Assembly: GCA_003535475.1 (NCBI GenBank)
Contig: DOHC01000311.1
Location: forward strand, 1 to 5,106
DNA length: 5,106 bases
DNA from: Nitrospiraceae bacterium
GTDB lineage: Bacteria > Nitrospirota > Thermodesulfovibrionia > Thermodesulfovibrionales > UBA1546
Reading direction: 5' to 3'
A model generated the notes under the pieces. The model was not told the DNA's origin, made no database searches, and saw only the letters and a program-made list of their open reading frames with translations. Made by a program: the position numbers and the translations under genes. Numbering within the stretch: the first letter of the stretch is position 1; every line of letters starts with the position of its first letter. Shown here piece by piece: positions 1-4,981 of this stretch.

Positions 1-1
1 A

Positions 2-229
2 AAAAAGCAGCAGCGTACTTTGCGAAGGAGTCGCAGCGAGATAGCGCCGAGGTTCAGCGGCAGAAACGGCGGTTATCTGAGACTATTTCAGACAAGGAAC
101 AGGGTTAATGACGGAGCGCTGATGGCTGTGCTTGAATTCATAGGCTACGAGAGCATAAAGAAGCCTAAAGAGGAAAAGAAGGCAAAGGCAGAGAAGAAAA
201 CAGAAGAGAAGAAGGAAGAGAAAAAGTAG
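2..229 (+). CDS. rplQ: 50S ribosomal protein L17, C-terminal part (5' end outside window)
   Basis: L17 is a large-subunit protein lining the peptide exit tunnel and is normally encoded last in the rpsM-rpsK-rpsD-rpoA-rplQ operon. The family signature is plain: EIAPRF at 38-55, then RNGGYLRLF, then a hydrophobic DGALMAVLEFIG strand that matches the usual DGAPMAIIEL ending. After this comes a tail of about 24 residues made almost only of Lys, Glu and Ala, probably disordered and rRNA-facing or surface-exposed. The frame is open to the left edge, so the N-terminal half lies outside. The TTG at 20 is internal and not a start. One oddity: the expected Leu-Phe before S-EIAPRF is Ser-Arg, while the +1 frame over bases 1-33 reads KKAAAYFAKES, which itself looks like L17. 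A small deletion or frameshift near base 34 is therefore possible. Identity is confident; integrity of the first dozen codons is not. Confidence 0.88.
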   Translation, partial: KKQQRTLRRSRSEIAPRFSGRNGGYLRLFQTRNRVNDGALMAVLEFIGYESIKKPKEEKKAKAEKKTEEKKEEKK

Positions 230-254
230 TTTTAGCTTTTAAATAAAGTTTATT

Positions 255-288
255 AAAAGCCCCGCTTTTTTGAAGCGGGGCTTTTTTT
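255..288 (+). terminator. Rho-independent terminator after rplQ, possibly bidirectional
   Basis: Bases 255-267 pair perfectly with 273-285: the core GCCCCGCTT / AAGCGGGGC is extended by four A-T pairs, with a 5-nt loop (268-272). Seven T residues (282-288) follow. It lies 25 nt past the rplQ stop and is a textbook end for the ribosomal operon. Read on the minus strand, the same stem is followed by TTTTAATAAA, a weaker U tract, so it could also end transcripts of the converging YkgJ-type gene, whose stop is at 351. Confidence 0.93.
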
Positions 289-350
289 GTTCTGTGGTCA
301 AGTTGGTATTTTATAAGAAAATTGTCCAATGCCGGTTTGCAGCTATGCCG

Positions 351-1154
351 CTATTTCTTCGCTTTTTTTGCCTCTAATACCTCAGGCTTTACCTTAAGGC
401 TCTCTTCCATCATCAGGAGATATTTAAGGTATTTAAACCCGAACTTCATGAGGGCAAGTTCGTCTGTGTGCATCTTTTCTATTTCTTCTTCATCTATATC
501 AAAAACATCAAGGAACTTGCTGTCAAAGACGAACCGCCTGAATTTATCAAGGTCATAGCTTGCCATATAAAACTGCGTCTGTTTCTTGGGGGCAAGTTCT
601 ATTTTTCCCGGAAGATTCCTTCTCATGAGGATGCTTTTCCACTCCTTGTTCATCTCATCATAGAGGCTTGACTCCTGATCAGCCCTCCATGATTCAACAG
701 TCCATTCCGTGTTTTCTCCGTAACCGAGACAGTGCGGCTCCCGCACAAAGAAATAAAACTCCTCATGAATGCCCTGTCCGCTTGAGCCGATACCTTTCTT
801 GAGGGTTGCCTGACCAATCGGATAGTATCTGCAGCTTACGGGCCTGTCAGTGTATATCGCGCATCCTTCAGGGAAGCTTACAAAAGGACAGCCTCTCTTT
901 TCATCCTTATTCATTTTGATATATATATAGGGATGCGATGACTTCTCGTCAATCTTTGAGAATGTGTGTTTTTCGAGGAACTCCTCGGATGACATTTTGA
1001 GCCTGTTCTTCAGACGCAGAACATCATAAGGCGTGAGCATTATGTCAATGTTGCTGCAGCACTTTGTGAAGCACTTTATATCCTTATGGCATTGGAATTT
1101 GAATTTTGTTTCAGGGTCAAGCCTTGTGGGCTGTACTACCTTTATGTTAAACAT
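351..1154 (-). CDS. YkgJ-family cysteine-cluster (CxxCxxCC-type, putative Fe-S/metal-binding) protein
   Basis: The protein has 267 residues and belongs by motif to the YkgJ / UPF0153 zinc- or iron-chelating family (PF03692). Eight cysteines sit where the family puts them: C22, C28, C32 and C33 at the N terminus (CHKDIKCFTKCC), C89 and C98 in GCPF...GCAIY, C108 in RPVSCRYYPIG, and C142 in PHCLG. RPxxCRxYP is the most recognisable signature. No signal peptide or membrane segment is seen, so it should be cytosolic. Residues 150-267 form a charged, mostly helical extension ending in KAKK that I do not recognise. The first spacing is C-x5-C-x3-CC, looser than the nominal CxxCxxCC. The ATG at 1154 is supported by an AAGAAAGG ribosome site (1163-1170) 8 nt upstream. 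It is monocistronic, convergent with rplQ and divergent from the PPC gene. The molecular function of the family is not established; binding of a metal cluster is inferred. Confidence 0.85.
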   Translation of the reverse strand: MFNIKVVQPTRLDPETKFKFQCHKDIKCFTKCCSNIDIMLTPYDVLRLKNRLKMSSEEFLEKHTFSKIDEKSSHPYIYIKMNKDEKRGCPFVSFPEGCAIYTDRPVSCRYYPIGQATLKKGIGSSGQGIHEEFYFFVREPHCLGYGENTEWTVESWRADQESSLYDEMNKEWKSILMRRNLPGKIELAPKKQTQFYMASYDLDKFRRFVFDSKFLDVFDIDEEEIEKMHTDELALMKFGFKYLKYLLMMEESLKVKPEVLEAKKAKK

Positions 1155-1187
1155 ATGAGAAACCTTTCTTGATTTACCGGATGTGAT

Positions 1188-1196
1188 ATTTTAACA
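1188..1196 (-). promoter_or_regulatory. Putative extended -10 promoter of the YkgJ-type gene
   Basis: On the minus strand this reads TGTTAAAAT, a TGn extension plus TAAAAT (5 of 6 to TATAAT). The transcript would begin near 1181, leaving a leader of about 27 nt that contains the AAGAAAGG ribosome site. No good -35 is visible (1211-1216 gives TGCGGC), as is usual for extended -10 promoters. Predicted by eye only. Confidence 0.4.
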
Positions 1197-1216
1197 TAAG
1201 TTGGTTTTTAGCCGCA

Positions 1217-1225
1217 TGATATAAT
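1217..1225 (+). promoter_or_regulatory. Extended -10 promoter for the PPC protein - nitroreductase operon
   Basis: The sequence is TGATATAAT, a TGn extension followed by a perfect TATAAT at 1220-1225. It is 38 bp before the ATG of the PPC gene, with a strong AAGGAG ribosome site (1248-1253) in between, so transcription should start near 1232. The -35 position (about 1197-1202, TAAGTT) is poor, which fits an extended -10 class promoter. Confidence 0.65.
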
Positions 1226-1262
1226 AGCCCGTAGAAAGAAAGCATAGAAGGAGACGAATTTT

Positions 1263-1697
1263 ATGAAGTATCAGGTCGGCAGGACAGGAAGGGTTGTGGT
1301 TGCAAGGTTTGAAGATAAAGAGGATGTGCTTTCCAATCTCGCAGGCGTAGCAAAAAAGGAGAACATAAAGGCTGCTGTTGTTTATCTTGTGGGAGGGATG
1401 CGCGAAGGGAAAATCGTTGTAGGCCCTGAGAAAGATGTAATGCCTCCTGTTCCAATGTGGAGGGAACTCGGAGAAAGCCATGAAATCTTAGGTGTAGGCA
1501 CAATATTTTATCAGGGCGATGAGCCCAAGGTGCATCTTCATGGCGCATTCGGGAAAAGGGACAATGTCAAAGTCGGATGTCTAAGAGAAAAAGCAGAGAC
1601 ATTTATTGTCCTTGAGGCGGTTATTGTGGAGATAGATGGGGTGAATGCCGTCAGAGAACTTGACCCTGTCTCAGGTCTTACACTGCTAAGACTTTAG
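1263..1697 (+). CDS. PPC/DUF296-domain protein
   Basis: The 144-residue protein is a single PPC (plant and prokaryote conserved) domain, PF03479, over about residues 8-142. The diagnostic stretch is GVGTIFYQGDEPKVHLHGAFG (75-97, shown here in two parts: GVGTIF and VHLHGAFG), in which H91 and H93 are the paired histidines that bind metal in solved bacterial and archaeal members. These form trimers. A second motif reads VGCLREK (residues 104-110), placing C106 where many members have GGHL, as in a subgroup with GC[IL]R. There is no AT-hook, so a DNA-binding role as in plant AHL proteins is not supported by the sequence; the prokaryotic function is largely unknown. The ATG at 1263 has an AAGGAG site 9 nt upstream. 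It is first in a two-gene operon, with the nitroreductase 32 nt downstream, which hints at a redox or ligand-sensing link but no more. Confidence 0.87.
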   Translation: MKYQVGRTGRVVVARFEDKEDVLSNLAGVAKKENIKAAVVYLVGGMREGKIVVGPEKDVMPPVPMWRELGESHEILGVGTIFYQGDEPKVHLHGAFGKRDNVKVGCLREKAETFIVLEAVIVEIDGVNAVRELDPVSGLTLLRL

Positions 1698-1729
1698 AAA
1701 GTTCACTGCATTGTTAAGGAGGTAATCCT

Positions 1730-2242
1730 ATGAATATTCTGGATGCAGTAAAAAAGAGGAGAAGTATCCGTAACTTCCAGAAAAAAGAAATACCGGAAGA
1801 GTTAATTGATAAGTTGACGGAGTCGTTAGTATGGGCGCCGAGCGCCGGGAACCTTCAATCAAGAAAGTTTTACTTTATCAGGGATGAGGCAGTAAAAAAA
1901 AAGGTAGCTGAGGCTGCTTTGAATCAGGGGTTTATTGCAGATGCTCCGCTGGTTATAGTAGGCTGCACTGACAGCCGCATATCCGGCAAATACGGAGAGA
2001 GGGGAGTTTCTCTCTATTCTATTCAGGATGTTGCATGCAGTATTATGGCAATGATGCTTGTTGCCTTTGACAATGAACTCGGCACATGCTGGGTTGGCGC
2101 ATTTCGTGAAGAAGAGGTTGCAAGGATTCTCAATCTCCCGATGAACTTAAAGCCTGTTGTAATAGTTCCTGTTGGTTATCCCTCAAAAATTCCCCTGCCT
2201 CCGCTCAGGGCATCAAAGGAAGAAGCAGTTGAGTTTAAGTGA
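1730..2242 (+). CDS. Nitroreductase-family FMN-dependent oxidoreductase
   Basis: The 170-residue protein is a compact member of the nitroreductase family (PF00881). These are homodimeric cytosolic flavoproteins that reduce nitro, quinone or related substrates with NAD(P)H. FMN-phosphate contacts are expected at K9-R10-R11-S12-I13-R14, the family's hallmark RRSIRxF start. APSAGNLQ (36-43) supplies the usual flavin-contacting Ser/Asn loop. SIQDVACSIMAMML (97-110) is the dimer helix. GTCWVGAF (118-125) and PVGYP (147-151) complete the fold. It is shorter than NfsB-like enzymes (about 217 residues) and resembles the roughly 170-residue 'SagB/minimal' nitroreductases of anaerobes, so the physiological substrate cannot be read out. 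A near-perfect AAGGAGGT (1716-1723) lies 6 nt before the ATG, predicting strong translation. It is 32 nt behind the PPC gene with no terminator between, hence the same transcript. Confidence 0.93.
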   Translation: MNILDAVKKRRSIRNFQKKEIPEELIDKLTESLVWAPSAGNLQSRKFYFIRDEAVKKKVAEAALNQGFIADAPLVIVGCTDSRISGKYGERGVSLYSIQDVACSIMAMMLVAFDNELGTCWVGAFREEEVARILNLPMNLKPVVIVPVGYPSKIPLPPLRASKEEAVEFK

Positions 2243-2258
2243 GTAAAACTGATAAAAT
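2229..2258 (+). promoter_or_regulatory. Putative promoter for the aroQ-pepP-efp-acc cluster
   Basis: TTGAGT (2229-2234) and an extended -10, TGATAAAAT (2250-2258, hexamer TAAAAT at 2253-2258), are separated by 18 bp. The -35 part overlaps the last codons of the nitroreductase. Transcription would start around 2265, just ahead of the inverted repeat at 2268, so that repeat would form the very 5' end of the mRNA. It is an eye-read match; read-through from the nitroreductase operon is an alternative. Confidence 0.4.
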
Positions 2259-2267
2259 GTATACCAC

Positions 2268-2339
2268 TTGTCATTCCGAGCGGAGCGAGGAATCCCGAAC
2301 TTGATTGGGGATTGCTTCGGCTTTGCCTCGCAATGACAA
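2268..2339 (+). repeat. Imperfect inverted repeat (72 bp) in the aroQ leader
   Basis: The left arm 2268-2296 begins TTGTCATTCCGAG and the right arm 2308-2339 ends CTCGCAATGACAA. Read as its reverse complement, the right arm gives TTGTCATTGCGAGG..., so the outer 13 bp match except one base. The inner parts (GGAATCCC against GGGATTGC) also pair, with indels between, and an 11-nt loop (2297-2307). GTCATTSCGAG...CTCGCAATGAC palindromes are familiar as dispersed intergenic elements in several bacterial phyla. In RNA this would be a long hairpin that ends 5 nt before the GGGAGG ribosome site of aroQ. It carries no ORF and no transposase is nearby. Confidence 0.82.
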
Positions 2340-2344
2340 TTGAA

Positions 2345-2350
2345 GGGAGG
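2345..2350 (+). promoter_or_regulatory. Ribosome binding site deciding the aroQ start
   Basis: GGGAGG sits 4 nt before TTG 2355. The only other in-frame start candidate upstream, TTG 2340, lies before this site and overlaps the end of the inverted repeat, so the site argues for initiation at 2355. Confidence 0.75.
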
Positions 2351-2354
2351 ATTT

Positions 2355-2783
2355 TTGAAGGTTTTAGTCATACACGGGCCTAATCTGAATATGCTTGGGA
2401 AAAGGGAACCTGAGATTTACGGGACTTTTTCCCTTGATGATGTGAACAATAAATTAACAGCCCTTGCTGCGGAGCTTGGCATGAAGCTCTCGATAATGCA
2501 GTCAAACAGTGAGGCTGAAATGATAGATGCCATTCAGAAGAAAGATTACGATGCGCTTATAATAAATCCTGCCGCATATACACATACAAGCATTGCGATA
2601 AGAGATGCCATATCAGCAGTGGGCAAGCCTGCTGTTGAGGTGCATATCTCCAATATTCATAAACGTGAAGAATTCAGGAGAAAATCCTATATCGCCGAGG
2701 TTGCAACAGGCCAGATAAGCGGATTTGGCGGAGACAGCTACCTTCTTGCCCTCAGGGCTGTAAAAACCATTCTTTCTAACTAA
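2355..2783 (+). CDS. aroQ: Type II 3-dehydroquinate dehydratase
   Basis: It removes water from 3-dehydroquinate to give 3-dehydroshikimate, step three of the shikimate pathway, in the cytosol as a dodecamer. Starting at TTG 2355 gives 142 residues, the family's usual length, beginning [19 protein letters not shown] exactly as expected; the longer frame from TTG 2340 adds five residues with no family counterpart. Active-site residues are visible: R17 and the catalytic Y22 of the flexible lid (GKREPEIYG), N71 (NPAAYTHTS, with H77), E95 and the catalytic base H97 (EVHISN), and R108. One difference: QSNSE (49-53) has Ser where many enzymes have His (QSNHEGE). It is preceded by an inverted repeat and a possible promoter. 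The next gene starts 5 nt after its stop, so it leads the aroQ-pepP-efp-acc unit. Confidence 0.96.
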   Translation: MKVLVIHGPNLNMLGKREPEIYGTFSLDDVNNKLTALAAELGMKLSIMQSNSEAEMIDAIQKKDYDALIINPAAYTHTSIAIRDAISAVGKPAVEVHISNIHKREEFRRKSYIAEVATGQISGFGGDSYLLALRAVKTILSN

Positions 2784-2788
2784 GCCAG

Positions 2789-3844
2789 ATGAACTCACGG
2801 CTTGCCGGCATAAGAGCGTCTTTTAAAGGTATTGACGGGTTTCTTGTAACTGATATAAATAATGTCCGGTATGTTACAGGATTCAGAGGCTCTTCAGGAT
2901 TCCTGTTGATAACCAAGGCAGCGAATTTTTTTATTACTGACTTCAGATATCAAGAGCAGGCAGAAAGCGAGGTTAGGGGATGGGATATTGTTATTGAGAA
3001 AGAGAAGAGAGCAGGAACCGTCTCTGTGCTTGCCAAAAAGCTTGGGATAAACAGGCTTGGTTTTGAATCATCTGTTTCTTACGGATTTTTTGATGCGCTT
3101 TCAAAAAAGGGCATGGTTCTTAAACCTTTTAAGGATTTTGTTGAAAGGCTCAGGGCGGTAAAAGAAGGCAGGGAAAAGGCAGCAATCAAAGAGGCTGTAA
3201 GACGTGCGGAATCAGCATTTCTTGAGGTAAAGCCTTATATCAAAACAGGCGCAAAAGAAAGCAGGATAGCAATGATGCTTGAGAAGAATCTCAAAAAGGG
3301 AGGGTGTAAATGTATCCCATTTGATATAATAGTTGCTTCAGGCAGGAATTCATCTATGCCTCATGCAAAGCCGTCAGAGAAAAGGCTGGATGCTGGAGAC
3401 CTTGTTGTCATAGACTGGGGAGGAGAGGCAGAGGGGTATTTTTCTGATATGACACGAACACTGCTTATGAAAGGCGCTGATATTGGGAGGAAAAAGGAAA
3501 TATACAGGATAGTATTGGAGGCGAACAGAAAGGCTGTTTCAGCAATATCGCCAGGAATAGACAGCAGGGAGATTGACAATTCTGCACGGGATATTATAAA
3601 AAAGGCAGGATATGCCGGATTTTTTGGACACGGCACAGGGCATGGAATCGGGCTTCAGGTTCATGAATCACCGCATATAACATGGAACAGGAAAGAGCGG
3701 ATCAGGGAGGACATGGTGTTTACAGTAGAGCCCGGAATTTATGTCCCAGGAGTAGGCGGGATTAGGATAGAGGATATGGTGCTTGTGAGGCCGAAAGGGG
3801 CTGAAGTGCTGACGAGACTGCCGAGGAAATTGGAGGTTATCTAA
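2789..3844 (+). CDS. Xaa-Pro aminopeptidase-like M24 family metallopeptidase
   Basis: The 351-residue M24 peptidase resembles the YqhT/PepQ/PapA group that cleaves X-Pro bonds in short peptides. The N-terminal creatinase-like domain (about 1-125) includes NNVRYVTGFRGSSG (24-37). The pita-bread catalytic domain (about 130-345) carries all five metal ligands: D209 (VIDWGG), D220 (SDMTRT), H285 (HGTGHGIG), E314 (VEPGIY) and E328 (IRIEDM). Supporting histidines H192, H281 and H292 match those of E. coli PepP in spacing. No signal peptide; cytosolic. ATG 2789 is 5 nt after the aroQ stop and lacks a clear Shine-Dalgarno sequence, so translation is probably coupled to aroQ. Position between aroQ and efp is the same as yqhT in Bacillus. 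It makes sense beside a translation factor for proline-rich stretches, but that functional link is inference. Prolidase versus aminopeptidase specificity cannot be decided from sequence. Confidence 0.94.
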   Translation: MNSRLAGIRASFKGIDGFLVTDINNVRYVTGFRGSSGFLLITKAANFFITDFRYQEQAESEVRGWDIVIEKEKRAGTVSVLAKKLGINRLGFESSVSYGFFDALSKKGMVLKPFKDFVERLRAVKEGREKAAIKEAVRRAESAFLEVKPYIKTGAKESRIAMMLEKNLKKGGCKCIPFDIIVASGRNSSMPHAKPSEKRLDAGDLVVIDWGGEAEGYFSDMTRTLLMKGADIGRKKEIYRIVLEANRKAVSAISPGIDSREIDNSARDIIKKAGYAGFFGHGTGHGIGLQVHESPHITWNRKERIREDMVFTVEPGIYVPGVGGIRIEDMVLVRPKGAEVLTRLPRKLEVI

Positions 3845-3853
3845 TATACAATT

Positions 3854-3927
3854 TGTTATGCTGAATTTATTTCAGCATCTGGAAAATATAAAATTAAATG
3901 AGACCCTGAAACAAGTTCAGGATGACA
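3854..3927 (+). repeat. Imperfect inverted repeat (74 bp) in the efp leader
   Basis: The arms at 3854-3880 and 3901-3927 (27 bp each) match at 21 of 27 positions when one is reverse-complemented, around a 20-nt A/T-rich loop. The outer ends read TGTTATGCTGAA and TTCAGGATGACA. Each arm also has its own short dyad: TGCTGAA/TTCAGCA (3859-3865 with 3871-3877) and CCTGAA/TTCAGG (3905-3910 with 3916-3921), so a cruciform or two small hairpins are alternatives to one long stem. TGTCATSCTGAACTTGTTTCAG palindromes are known as dispersed intergenic repeats. The element ends 2 nt before the efp ribosome site and has no T tract, so it is not a standard terminator. Confidence 0.8.
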
Positions 3928-3929
3928 GC

Positions 3930-3935
3930 GGAGGG
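3930..3935 (+). promoter_or_regulatory. Ribosome binding site deciding the efp start
   Basis: GGAGGG lies 5 nt before TTG 3941. The upstream in-frame GTG at 3935 overlaps this site and cannot be served by it, so TTG 3941 is the likely initiator. Confidence 0.8.
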
Positions 3936-3940
3936 TGGTA

Positions 3941-4504
3941 TTGATTTCGACAAGTGATTTTAGGAAAGGCCTTAAAGTTGAGTTCAAAGGTGAACCGTGC
4001 GAAATAGTGGACTTTCAGCACGTTACAATGGGAAGGGGCGGGGCTATTGTCAGGACAAAGATGAGGAATATTAAAACCGGCGCTGTTCTTGAGGAAACAT
4101 TCAGGTCAGGCGAGAAACTTGAAACCCCAGGGCTTGAGGAAAAGAGCATGCAGTATCTGTATTCGCAGGAAGATCTCTATTACTTTATGGATGAAGAGAC
4201 TTATGAGCAGATGCCATTCAGGAGTGAACAACTTGGCGATGCAATAAGGTTTATTAAGGAGAATATGAAGGTTAAGGTGCTGTATCATAAGGACGTGCCT
4301 ATAAGCGTGGAGATTCCGACATTCGTTGAACTCAAAGTTGTAAAAACGGACCCTGCGGGCTTTAAAGGCGATACAGCATCCGGAGGCGGAAAGCCGGCAA
4401 CCTTGGAAACAGGGGCCGTGGTCAGGGTGCCCTTTCATATAAATGAGGGAGACATGATAAGAGTTGATACAAGAACATCTGAATATATGGAGAGAGTAAA
4501 GTAG
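3941..4504 (+). CDS. efp: Translation elongation factor P, arginine-tip type
   Basis: EF-P binds between the P and E sites of stalled ribosomes and promotes peptide bond formation at consecutive prolines. From TTG 3941 the protein has 187 residues and starts MISTSDFRKGLKVEF, as in close family members; the GTG at 3935 would add two residues and overlap the ribosome site. The three domains are complete: KOW-like (1-64), OB domain II (about 67-126), and C-terminal OB domain III (about 129-187) with the signature GDMIRVDTRTSEYMERVK. The loop tip that enters the ribosome reads TMGRGGA, with R32 in place of the Lys modified by EpmA in E. coli. Thermus EF-P has the same GRGGA tip; Pseudomonas R32 is rhamnosylated by EarP, but its loop differs (SGRNAA). 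No modification gene is in the window. A 74-bp inverted repeat precedes the gene; accB follows 40 nt downstream. Confidence 0.97.
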   Translation: MISTSDFRKGLKVEFKGEPCEIVDFQHVTMGRGGAIVRTKMRNIKTGAVLEETFRSGEKLETPGLEEKSMQYLYSQEDLYYFMDEETYEQMPFRSEQLGDAIRFIKENMKVKVLYHKDVPISVEIPTFVELKVVKTDPAGFKGDTASGGGKPATLETGAVVRVPFHINEGDMIRVDTRTSEYMERVK

Positions 4505-4534
4505 GGTCTACTGTCTTAAATGATTATGACCCTT

Positions 4535-4540
4535 GGAGGG
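4535..4540 (+). promoter_or_regulatory. Ribosome binding site deciding the accB start
   Basis: GGAGGG is 4 nt before ATG 4545. A TTG at 4533 in the same frame runs into this site and is therefore unlikely to be the initiator. Confidence 0.78.
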
Positions 4541-4544
4541 AAAA

Positions 4545-4973
4545 ATGGAAATTGATGATTTAAAAGGACTTATAGAACTGCTTAAGGATACCGACATCAC
4601 AGAACTCCAGATAGAAAAAGACGGCAATAAGGTTAAGATACGGAGAGAAAAGAGGCTGTCTGCAATTGAACTGTCAAGACCTGTGGTTGCGCATGAAAAA
4701 ACAGCAGTTGAACCGGCAGAGGATACCCAGAGACTTATTACAGTAACCTCACCCATAGTAGGGACGTTCTACAGGTCAGCATCCCCGGAGACGGAACTAT
4801 TCGTACAAACAGGCGCAAGGGTTAAGAAGGGACAGGTATTGTGCATCATAGAGGCGATGAAACTTATGAACGAGATAGAATCAGAGGTGGATGGCATAGT
4901 CGTCAGGATGCTTGTTGAGAATGGGCATTCGGTGGAGTACGGCGAGCCGCTCTTCCTCATAGAGCCGGTATAA
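4545..4973 (+). CDS. accB: Biotin carboxyl carrier protein of acetyl-CoA carboxylase
   Basis: BCCP carries the biotin that shuttles CO2 from biotin carboxylase (AccC) to the carboxyltransferase (AccAD), the committed step of fatty-acid synthesis. From ATG 4545 it has 142 residues, slightly short of E. coli's 156. The N-terminal part (1-36) is the helix-plus-basic segment [13 protein letters not shown]...KIRREK that contacts AccC. A short linker (about 37-64) follows, with only a few Ala/Pro. The biotinyl domain (65-142) contains the BCCP-specific thumb [14 protein letters not shown] (69-82) and the biotin site EAMKLMNE, with K106 as the modified lysine. The thumb separates it from lipoyl domains and from other biotin carriers. 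Spacing is 40 nt after efp and 8 nt before accC, consistent with one transcript. Confidence 0.96.
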   Translation: MEIDDLKGLIELLKDTDITELQIEKDGNKVKIRREKRLSAIELSRPVVAHEKTAVEPAEDTQRLITVTSPIVGTFYRSASPETELFVQTGARVKKGQVLCIIEAMKLMNEIESEVDGIVVRMLVENGHSVEYGEPLFLIEPV

Positions 4974-4981
4974 ATAAAAAC

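Noticed and set aside
322..671. Plus-strand open frames under the YkgJ-type gene
   Set aside because: Low-complexity Ser/Phe-rich shadows of the minus-strand cysteine-cluster gene.
1182..1196. TGTGA-N5-TAACA considered as a CRP/FNR-type operator between the divergent promoters
   Set aside because: The spacer is 5 rather than 6 and one half-site has a mismatch; it coincides with the minus-strand -10 element, so chance is likely.
1191..1548. Two overlapping minus-strand open frames inside the PPC gene
   Set aside because: They are antisense to a clear PPC-domain gene, show no recognisable motif, and have no ribosome site.
1263..1697. PPC protein considered as an AHL-like transcription factor
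   Set aside because: No AT-hook (RGRP) motif is present; the protein is a bare PPC domain.
2268..2339. Inverted repeat considered as a Rho-independent terminator of the nitroreductase gene
   Set aside because: The right arm is followed by TTGAAGGGAGG, with no T tract. It could still slow polymerase, but it is not a standard terminator.
2268..3927. The two palindromes considered as a CRISPR array or a riboswitch
   Set aside because: Only two copies, 1.5 kb apart, with different interiors and no spacers; no known riboswitch consensus is recognisable.
4106..4960. Minus-strand open frames beneath efp and accB
   Set aside because: Antisense shadows of confidently identified genes, without homology features.
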